From Erythrobacteraceae bacterium CFH 75059 (lineage in GTDB: Bacteria; Pseudomonadota; Alphaproteobacteria; Sphingomonadales; Sphingomonadaceae): DNA of 64,000 bases. Each line of letters opens with the position of its first letter. Within the stretch, counting starts at the first letter, position 1. A model generated the notes under the pieces. It was not told the origin of the DNA and ran no database searches. It worked only from the letters and a program-made list of their open reading frames with translations. The position numbers were made by a program, and so were the translations under genes. Positions 58,734 through 64,000 of this stretch are shown here, piece by piece. The DNA lies in contig SJSR01000001.1 of assembly GCA_004331795.1 (NCBI GenBank), positions 372,001 through 436,000 on the forward strand. The letters are read 5' to 3'.

Positions 58734-59140
58734 GCGACGATGCCCTGATCGCCCGCGCCCTCAGGCTGGCGGAGGAGGTGTTCCTGGCCGGATCGGGGCC
58801 CGGCGGGCAGAACGCCAACAAGGTCGCGACCAGCGTGCAGTTGCGGGTCAGCGCCTACGATCTCCGGCTCGCGCCGCCCGTCTTCGCCCGGCTGCGGGCG
58901 ATTGCCGGCCACCGGATGACCGGCAGCGGAGACATCCTCGTGACCGCGAGCGCCCACCGCACGCAGGAGGCGAACCGGACAGAGGCGCGCGCCAAGCTGG
59001 CGGCTCTCCTCGAGGAAGCGCAGCGCCGGCCCACCCGGCGTGCCAAATCGCGCCTCAACCGGGTGGGCAAGACGAAACGGCTGGCCGGCAAGAAGGCCCG
59101 CGGTGCGGTGAAGGCAGGGCGGGGGAAGGTCGAGTGGTGA
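58730..59140 (+). CDS. arfB: Alternative ribosome-rescue factor B (YaeJ-like)
   Basis: A 136-aa class I release-factor-like peptidyl-tRNA hydrolase that frees ribosomes stalled on mRNAs lacking a stop codon. GGQ in GSGPGGQNANKV near residue 30. The C-terminal tail is strongly basic (RRAKSRLNRVGKTKRLAGKK, then GRGKVEW), as needed to enter the empty mRNA channel. ATG 58730 overlaps the previous stop (ATGA). This completes a three-gene translationally coupled row pabBC-rlu-arfB. Confidence 0.92.
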   Translation: MSDDALIARALRLAEEVFLAGSGPGGQNANKVATSVQLRVSAYDLRLAPPVFARLRAIAGHRMTGSGDILVTASAHRTQEANRTEARAKLAALLEEAQRRPTRRAKSRLNRVGKTKRLAGKKARGAVKAGRGKVEW

Positions 59141-59308
59141 CACTTGGGCCCCGCCCCGGCTGCGCCGCTCCCGGCCCCGTGTCGCCCGTGTGGCCCGCCG
59201 CTCCCTTGACTCCCCGCCCCAAATGCACCAAAGCGCGCGCCAATCCGGCGGCGCGGTTTGCGTCGCCTGTTCGTCTGGGCCACGCGCCCCAGCCTTCAGG
59301 ATAGAGCC

Positions 59309-59476
59309 ATGGCGAAGCCCGCAACCGTCAAGATCCGTCTCGTCTCCACGGCCGACACCGGATTCTTCTACGTCACCAAGAAGAACCCGCGCAACATCAC
59401 CGAGAAGATGACCTTCCGCAAATACGATCCGGTCGTGCGCAAGCACGTCGAGTTCAAGGAAGCCAAGATCAAGTGA
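59309..59476 (+). CDS. rpmG: 50S ribosomal protein L33
   Basis: A 55-aa ribosomal protein. [23 protein letters not shown]-like [24 protein letters not shown] are characteristic. It has no cysteines, so it is the zinc-independent (C-) form. Upstream, 59141-59308, is a GC-rich noncoding gap of 168 bases that should hold its promoter; I see no clear motif. Confidence 0.97.
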   Translation: MAKPATVKIRLVSTADTGFFYVTKKNPRNITEKMTFRKYDPVVRKHVEFKEAKIK

Positions 59477-59556
59477 CATCGTGCGGGCGCGGGCTGAACG
59501 CGGGCGTGCGTCCGGGTTCACTCGCTGTTCAATGCCCCCGCCCTAGTCATCGGCGC

Positions 59557-60219
59557 ATGATGACGACGCACTTCCTGAACACGTCGCGGGTTCTGCCGCT
59601 GGCCGCCGCTCTCGCGGTCGCTGTTCCGGCGGCGCATGTGCTGCTGCCCGCACCGGCCACCGCCCAGACGGCGAACCCGGTGAACGAGGCCGCGGCGGCG
59701 CTGCGGGCCATCTCGACCATGCGCGCCGACTTCACGCAGACGGACCGCAGCGGCCAGACGCTGCGCGGCGTGCTGTCGCTCAAGCGGCCGGGCAAGATCC
59801 GCTTCGAGTACGCACCCGGCACGAACATGCTCGTGGTGTCGAATGGCCAGTCGCTCTACATGGTCGACTATGATGTCGCGCAGGTGCAGCGCTGGCCGAT
59901 CAGCAATTCGCCGCTGGGCGCGCTGCTCGATCCCAGCCGCGACGTGTCGCGCTATGGACGGGCGGTGGACACCGGCAACCCCAATGTCCTGTCGATCGAG
60001 GTGCGCGACCCGCGCCGGCCCGAATTCGGCGTCATCACCCTCATCTTCGTGCGCGATGCGGCAGCGCCGGGTGGACTGCGTTTGACTCACTGGGTCGCGC
60101 TCGACGCGCAGAACAACCGCACGACGGTGCGGCTGTCGAACCAGCGCTTCGGCATGGCGATTGCCGACAGCACCTTCACCTTCCGCGACCCGAGGCGAGG
60201 CGCCGCGCGCGGCTCGTAA
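59557..60219 (+). CDS. lolA: LolA-like outer-membrane lipoprotein carrier
   Basis: Periplasmic chaperone that carries lipoproteins from LolCDE to the outer membrane. A 220-aa protein with a signal peptide (residues 1-37, LLPAPATAQ cleavage). The LolA fold is marked by ALRAISTMRADFTQTDRSGQ, LRGVLSLKRPGKIRFEYAPG, VSNGQSLYMVDYDVAQVQRWP and LTHWVALDAQNNRTTVRLSN. Either ATG 59557 or 59560 is the start. The LolB domain-like docking loop is not separable by eye. The protein works with Lgt (33391) on the same lipoproteins. Confidence 0.9.
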   Translation: MMTTHFLNTSRVLPLAAALAVAVPAAHVLLPAPATAQTANPVNEAAAALRAISTMRADFTQTDRSGQTLRGVLSLKRPGKIRFEYAPGTNMLVVSNGQSLYMVDYDVAQVQRWPISNSPLGALLDPSRDVSRYGRAVDTGNPNVLSIEVRDPRRPEFGVITLIFVRDAAAPGGLRLTHWVALDAQNNRTTVRLSNQRFGMAIADSTFTFRDPRRGAARGS

Positions 60220-60303
60220 GCTCCACGCCTCGGCCCGTCGCAAATGCGCGGAAATCTGCCGGTATTCAGTTGTCAGCAAGGGTTTCTGGAGTAGTCGGAA
60301 AGC

Positions 60304-60386
60304 CGGCGAGACGGTCGCAGTTGACGGGTTCCCCCCTGTTGCCCCGACTGCAGCAGCACCGTCTCGCTGCAAGCGTGACGAACGCT
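60304..60386. ncRNA. Candidate structured RNA between lolA and xthA
   Basis: Nested inverted repeats. The outer GCGAGACGGT (60306-60315) pairs exactly with ACCGTCTCGC (60358-60367), with two more outer pairs (one GU) to 60304/60369. The inner GCAGTTG (60317-60323) pairs with CGACTGC (60345-60351) with one wobble, and GGG/CCC (60326-60328, 60342-60344) extends it. A second hairpin AGCGT/ACGCT lies at 60372-60386, followed at once by the terminator hairpin at 60391. Three successive stems in a 276-base gap fit a small RNA or structured leader; strand and promoter are unresolved. Confidence 0.4.
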
Positions 60387-60390
60387 GAAC

Positions 60391-60429
60391 ATGGACCCCC
60401 GTCCCACCGCCCCCGGGACGGGGGTCCAT
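60391..60429. terminator. Perfect 15-bp hairpin, likely terminator
   Basis: ATGGACCCCCGTCCC (60391-60405) pairs exactly with its inverse complement (60415-60429) around a nine-base loop. It follows the candidate structured RNA and lies 172 bases after the lolA stop. No U-tract follows on the plus strand (TAACGTG), so it could be an mRNA-stabilising hairpin or an interspersed palindrome instead. Confidence 0.5.
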
Positions 60430-60495
60430 AACGTGTCGGGCCGGGAAAACCGCGATCGCCTTGCCGCGCTGCGCAGCCCCGCCTAGAGCCGGGCG

Positions 60496-61284
60496 ATGCT
60501 GTCGGTCGCCACCTGGAACATCAATTCCGTGCGTCTCCGTCTGCCGCTGGTGGAGCGTTTCCTGCGCGAACAGGCGCCCGACATCCTGTGCCTGCAGGAG
60601 ATCAAGTGCCAGGCGCACCAGTTCCCGTACGAGGCGCTGGCGGCGCTCGGCTACCCCCATGCCGTCGTCCACGGCCAGAAAGGCTACCATGGCGTCGCCA
60701 CGATCAGCCGCCATCCCCTGCGCGAGGTGTCGCGCCACGACTGGCAGGACAATGGCGAGGCACGCCATGTCGGCGTGGAGGTCGCGCCGTCCGGGCTGGT
60801 GGTGGAGAATGTCTACGTTCCGGCAGGCGGCGATCTGCCGGACCGCGCGCGCAATCCCAAGTTCGGCCAGAAGCTCGACTTCCTCGACCGCATGGCGCGC
60901 TGGGCCGACCGGATCGACCGGCCGACGCTGATCGTCGGCGACTTCAACGTCGCCCCGCTGGAGTGCGACGTGTGGAGCCACAAGCAGTTGCTCGGCGTCG
61001 TGAGCCACACCCCGGTCGAGGTGGAGGCGCTGACCAGATTCATGGACGCGCATGGCTGGGCCGATCTCGGCCGCCAGCACGTGCCCGCGCCTGAGCGCTA
61101 CTACAGCTGGTGGAGCTACCGGGCGCTCGACTGGCGCAGGAGCGACCGGGGCCGCCGGCTCGACCACATGTGGGCCAGTCCGCAGCTCGCAGCGCAGGCG
61201 ACGGGCCACCGTGTCCTCGAGGAGGCGCGGGACTGGCCGCAGCCTTCCGACCATGTGCCGTTGATCACGGCGTTCGCGCTGTGA
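60496..61284 (+). CDS. xthA: Exodeoxyribonuclease III
   Basis: AP endonuclease and 3'-5' exonuclease of base-excision repair; it can act after the Nth glycosylase encoded at 14198. A 262-aa EEP-fold protein with ATWNINSVRLRLPLV, the metal-binding Glu in LCLQEIKCQ, GYHGVATISRHP, NVYVPAGGDLPD, DFNVAPLE and the catalytic SDHVPLITAF. Its TGA overlaps the GTG of ribA (61281-61284). Confidence 0.95.
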   Translation: MLSVATWNINSVRLRLPLVERFLREQAPDILCLQEIKCQAHQFPYEALAALGYPHAVVHGQKGYHGVATISRHPLREVSRHDWQDNGEARHVGVEVAPSGLVVENVYVPAGGDLPDRARNPKFGQKLDFLDRMARWADRIDRPTLIVGDFNVAPLECDVWSHKQLLGVVSHTPVEVEALTRFMDAHGWADLGRQHVPAPERYYSWWSYRALDWRRSDRGRRLDHMWASPQLAAQATGHRVLEEARDWPQPSDHVPLITAFAL

Positions 61285-62351
61285 CCGGGCCGGGCGCGCC
61301 TTCCGCACGGCGCGCGGCGCAGGCGATCGACGCCGTGCGCCACGGCTGGCCGGTGCGGCTCGGGGGCGGACCGCAGCTGCTGCCGGTGGAAACAGCCTCC
61401 GCTCCCGCAGTCAAGGCGCCGACCCTGCTCCTGTCCGCCGGCCGCGCCGTGACCCTGAAGCTTGCCAACCAGAAGGAGGCGGCCGATCCGCGCCAGCCGG
61501 TGCTGATCCGGGGGGCTGAGCCGTTTGACCTCGCCAGCGCGCGCAGCGTCGCCGATCCCGCGCGCGACCTGCTCGATCCGCTGCGCGGCCCGTTCCGGGC
61601 CATGCCGCTCGACTGGCCGGACGAGGCCGTTGCCGCGCTCGAGCTTGCCCGCCGGGCCGGCGTGCTGCCCGCCTTTCTGGTCGCACCCGAACCGGGTGAC
61701 GAGCCGGTGTGCGCCAGCCTTGCCGATCTGGACGCCTGGTCCGATCCGCAGCGGCTGCTGATCGCCACCCGCGCCCGCCTGCCGCTGGCCCGCGCCGCCG
61801 AGGCCGAGTTGCTCGTCTTCCGCAAGCCGGACGACCTGCGCGAGCATGCCGCGCTGATCGTGGGGCGGCAGTCGGCCGACACGGTGCCGCTCGTCCGGCT
61901 CCACTCGGAGTGCCTGACCGGCGACGTGTTCGGCTCGCTGAAATGCGACTGCGGACCCCAGCTCGATCACGCGCTCGACCGGATGGCGGCGGAGGCGGAC
62001 GAAGGGCGCTGGGGCATTCTGCTCTACCTGCGGCAGGAAGGACGCGGCATCGGTCTCGTCAACAAGCTGCGCGCCTACCGCCTTCAGGATCAGGGCTTCG
62101 ACACCGTGGATGCCAACGAGCGACTCGGCCTGCCGGACGAATCACGCGATTTCGCCACCGCGGCGGCCATGCTGCGCCTGATGGAGGTGCGCGCGGTCCG
62201 CCTCCTGACCAACAATCCGGCCAAGGTCGCGGCGCTGACGGAGGCCGGCATCACCGTCGAGGAACGCGTTCCGCACCAGACGGGCAGCAACGCGCACAAC
62301 CTGCGCTACCTCAGGACGAAGCGCGACCGGGCGGGTCATCTGCTGGGCTGA
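61281..62351 (+). CDS. ribA: GTP cyclohydrolase II with a degenerate N-terminal domain
   Basis: First committed step of riboflavin synthesis. A 356-aa protein. The C-terminal 200 residues are RibA: zinc cysteines in HSECLTGDVFGSLKCDCGPQ, LRQEGRGIGLVNKLRAYRLQD and LTNNPAKVAALTEAGI. The first 150 residues (VRHGWPVRLGGGP, LLLSAGRAVTLKLANQ, WPDEAVAALELARRAGVLPAF) lie where RibBA proteins carry DHBP synthase. The catalytic DHBP synthase motifs are not recognisable, so this is a reduced or unrelated domain. Start GTG 61281. The 3' end overlaps the convergent psd gene by 41 bases. Confidence 0.92.
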   Translation: MTGPGAPSARRAAQAIDAVRHGWPVRLGGGPQLLPVETASAPAVKAPTLLLSAGRAVTLKLANQKEAADPRQPVLIRGAEPFDLASARSVADPARDLLDPLRGPFRAMPLDWPDEAVAALELARRAGVLPAFLVAPEPGDEPVCASLADLDAWSDPQRLLIATRARLPLARAAEAELLVFRKPDDLREHAALIVGRQSADTVPLVRLHSECLTGDVFGSLKCDCGPQLDHALDRMAAEADEGRWGILLYLRQEGRGIGLVNKLRAYRLQDQGFDTVDANERLGLPDESRDFATAAAMLRLMEVRAVRLLTNNPAKVAALTEAGITVEERVPHQTGSNAHNLRYLRTKRDRAGHLLG

Positions 62352-63207
62352 CGGCGGCGTCGAGCCGTTCGCCGATCGCCTCGCCCATCCTGAGCACCGA
62401 CAGTTCGCCAAGTTCGTCCCGCCAGCGGATCCGTCCCGGCTCGAACAGGAGCACGACGGTCGAGCCAAGGAGGAAACGTCCCATTTCCGCCCCCGCCTCC
62501 AGCCGGACGCTGTCGGGGCCCAATGCGGGATAATGCCGCGTCAGCGGCTTGCCATCGCCCCCGCGCGCCAGCCCGCCCCACACCGTCTTGATGCTGGCGA
62601 CGATCATGGCGCCGACCATGACCACCGCCACGCTGCCCAGGTCGGTGTCGAACACGCAGACGAGCCGCTCGTTGCGCGCGAACAGGCCGCGCACGCCCCG
62701 CGCGGTCGCCGTGTTCACGGAAAACAGCCGCCCCGGCACGTGCCGGGTCCAGCGCAGGGTTCCGCTCACCGGCATGTGCACGCGGTGGTAGTCGCGCGGG
62801 CTGAGATAGATGGTGGCGAACTCCCCGCCGGCGAAGCGGCGCGCAGCGTCCGCATCGCCGCCGAGCAGTTCGGCGGCGGTGAACTCCCGTCCTTTCGCCT
62901 GAAGGATGCGGCCCCCGGTGATGCGGCCAAGCTGGCTCACCGCCCCGTCGGCCGGGCTGAGCACGAACCGCGCCGGGTCCGCCAGCGGGCGGGCGCCCGG
63001 CTTCAGCGCGCGCGTGAAGAAGTCGTTGAAGGACCGGTAATCCTCCATGCCCCGCTCCGCCTCCTCCATGTCGACGTCGTAGGCGCGGATGAAGCGGCGG
63101 ATGAGCTGATGGCGCACACGCGCGTTGCTGCTGGCGGCGAAGCGGCCGGCGATGCGGGTGAGTGCGCGCTGCGGCGCGACGTGCTGGAGCCAGACGAACA
63201 GCGACAT
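62311..63207 (-). CDS. psd: Phosphatidylserine decarboxylase proenzyme
   Basis: Makes phosphatidylethanolamine in the inner membrane. A 298-aa proenzyme with FNDFFTRALKPGARPL, FVLSPADGAVSQLG, LSPRDYHRVHMPVSG, and the LGST self-cleavage site (FLLGSTVVLLFEPG) where Ser becomes the pyruvoyl group. About 30 hydrophilic residues follow the WRDELGELSVLRMGEAIG stretch. ATG 63207 overlaps the stop of a possible tiny upstream gene (TGATG). Its end overlaps ribA antisense by 41 bases. Confidence 0.94.
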   Translation of the reverse strand: MSLFVWLQHVAPQRALTRIAGRFAASSNARVRHQLIRRFIRAYDVDMEEAERGMEDYRSFNDFFTRALKPGARPLADPARFVLSPADGAVSQLGRITGGRILQAKGREFTAAELLGGDADAARRFAGGEFATIYLSPRDYHRVHMPVSGTLRWTRHVPGRLFSVNTATARGVRGLFARNERLVCVFDTDLGSVAVVMVGAMIVASIKTVWGGLARGGDGKPLTRHYPALGPDSVRLEAGAEMGRFLLGSTVVLLFEPGRIRWRDELGELSVLRMGEAIGERLDAAVSPADDPPGRASS

Positions 63208-63401
63208 CAGCCCCTCGTCCCGCCCGGCGGCGGCGGGTCGCAGGCGCAGGAGCCGCGGCCGCTCGCCGCCTGCAGCCCGACACCGGAGCGCAGCGCGCCG
63301 CATTGCGGGCAGAAGCGCCGTGCCCGTCCCGGCGCCGCCCTGCCCGCGACCTGCCGTCTCGTGGGGCGGCCGGGACCGGACACGGATTGGTCTGCCCTCA
63401 T
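63207..63401 (-). CDS. Possible zinc-ribbon-like microprotein upstream of psd
   Basis: A 64-aa frame on the minus strand. It has a basic Pro/Arg/Gly-rich N-terminal half, then RRFCPQCGALRSGVG and GRGSCACDPPPP, a four-cysteine pattern (C-x2-C ... C-x-C) like a treble-clef zinc ribbon. Its TGA shares a base with the psd ATG, which suggests coupling. No Shine-Dalgarno sequence precedes the ATG at 63401, and composition is typical of chance GC-rich frames, so it is tentative. The rest of the 304-base gap 63208-63511 shows no other gene. Confidence 0.35.
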   Translation of the reverse strand: MRADQSVSGPGRPTRRQVAGRAAPGRARRFCPQCGALRSGVGLQAASGRGSCACDPPPPGGTRG

Positions 63402-63511
63402 GGGGATGTTCAAGACAGCAAGGCGCCGCCGGGTCAAGCGCCAAGGAGACCACCCGATTGCGCGGCCGGCGGCCAGCGTCTATCTGCGCAGCGTTCAACG
63501 GAGATCACGCG

Positions 63512-63853
63512 ATGCAGCCTCGCCATGCCCTGCTTGCCCTCGCGCCGCTGGCGCTGACCCTTGCTGCCTGCGGCGAGTTCGAGAACGCGTCCGCCGAAGC
63601 GCAGGCGGACACGGTGGAGATCCCGGCCGACGAGCCGCTCGCCAACGTGGCGGAGGAACCGGTGGCCGATCCGGCCGCCGGCACCGATGTTCCGGCCGCC
63701 GACGTCATCGCCAGCGATGCCGAAGGAGGCGCGGGCACGCTCGGCCCGGACATCGCCGACCAGGCGCCGCCCGCCACCCCCGGCGCGTCGCCAGCGGCCC
63801 CGGCCGGCGCCGCCGCGACGCCCTCGCCCGCCGCACCCGCCACGCCGCGCTGA
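63512..63853 (+). CDS. Small Ala/Pro-rich lipoprotein
   Basis: A 113-aa protein with a lipoprotein signal (LALAPLALTLAACGEF; cleavage before the cysteine at about residue 20). An acidic, Ala/Pro-rich, apparently unstructured mature part follows (AAPAGAAATPSPAAPATP). GGAGA precedes the ATG. It has no recognised domain and is likely an outer-membrane-anchored low-complexity lipoprotein of unknown role. It should be a substrate of Lgt and LolA. Confidence 0.75.
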   Translation: MQPRHALLALAPLALTLAACGEFENASAEAQADTVEIPADEPLANVAEEPVADPAAGTDVPAADVIASDAEGGAGTLGPDIADQAPPATPGASPAAPAGAAATPSPAAPATPR

Positions 63854-63859
63854 TCCTGC

Positions 63860-64000
63860 GTGACGGCGTCACGCTGGCGCAACTGGATCGGGCCGGTTCA
63901 GCGATCCTCGGACCAGGCCACGGAATCGCTGCTGGCGCGGTGGCTCGCCACGTTCGACCGTCCGCCCGTTGCCGGTTCATGGCTGCCGCAGGGGCTGCAT
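63860..64000 (+). CDS. MaoC/FAS1-like acyl dehydratase, N-terminal part only
   Basis: Open frame from GTG 63860 to the window edge (47 codons). The start TASRWRNWIGPVQRSSDQATES, followed by LLARWLATFDRPP and WLPQGLH, matches the N-terminal WIG...T(L)DR...PLP..WH pattern. That pattern belongs to FAS1-like dehydratase domains in mesaconyl-C4-CoA hydratases and related acyl-CoA hydratases. Too short for more than a family guess. It begins 7 bases after the preceding lipoprotein gene. Confidence 0.5.
   Translation, partial: MTASRWRNWIGPVQRSSDQATESLLARWLATFDRPPVAGSWLPQGLH

Overview
The window reads as chromosomal DNA of a high-GC alphaproteobacterium, most likely a member of the Sphingomonadales. 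The evidence is the very GC-rich core sequence, the large TonB-dependent receptor, the alphaproteobacterial versions of NrdB, GyrB, GlnD and MidA, isovaleryl-CoA and methylcrotonyl-CoA enzymes, small Ala/Pro/Glu-rich proteins, and frequent GTG/TTG starts in stop-start overlaps. Genes are densely packed on both strands. I see no rRNA, tRNA, CRISPR array, prophage or insertion sequence.

Left part (1-8.7 kb): a truncated DUF1294 membrane protein is followed by a lower-GC insert holding a compact restriction-modification pair, a BglII/BstYI-type endonuclease and a convergent MT-A70 adenine methyltransferase. Next come the two class Ia ribonucleotide reductase subunits (nrdB and nrdA), unusually separated by an acyltransferase, two small hydrophilic proteins and a SnoaL/DUF4440-like protein. 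A DUF892 ferritin-like protein follows. NrdA lacks the N-terminal ATP-cone.

8.8-20.8 kb: nadB, a ChaA-type Ca2+/H+ antiporter overlapping an orphan YadG-type ABC ATPase, a zf-CHCC protein, an exported protein, an OmpA-family lipoprotein, endonuclease III, glyoxalase I, a VIT-family transporter and guaA. Between them lies a translationally coupled pair: a membrane MHYT-GGDEF-EAL protein and a complete BLUF blue-light photoreceptor. This is the best candidate here for an unusual signalling module.

20.9-34.3 kb: gyrB, an AI-2E family permease, 3-hydroxybutyrate dehydrogenase-like SDR, a glycosyltransferase, and a leucine-degradation cluster (isovaleryl-CoA dehydrogenase, small membrane protein, methylcrotonyl-CoA carboxylase beta, HXXEE membrane protein). 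An AT-rich foreign-looking gene interrupts that cluster. A tightly overlapping lgt-midA-DUF2147 operon follows.

34.4-55.4 kb: an acyl-CoA synthetase coupled to glnD (TTG start), a 923-aa TonB-dependent receptor, yggS plus a HAD phosphatase, a ThiE-like protein, ftsK, a DUF389 membrane protein, alanine dehydrogenase, a second diguanylate cyclase, and an S9 oligopeptidase lipoprotein with an abutting thioesterase. An aminopeptidase P diverges from it.

55.6-64 kb: an EF-hand protein, a PabB-PabC fusion coupled to an RluA-type pseudouridine synthase and ArfB, rpmG, lolA, a structured intergenic region (candidate small RNA plus a perfect 15-bp hairpin), xthA coupled to ribA, and psd converging on and overlapping ribA. 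The window ends with a small lipoprotein and the first codons of a probable MaoC/FAS1-like acyl dehydratase. All assignments rest on reading motifs by eye; no database search was possible.
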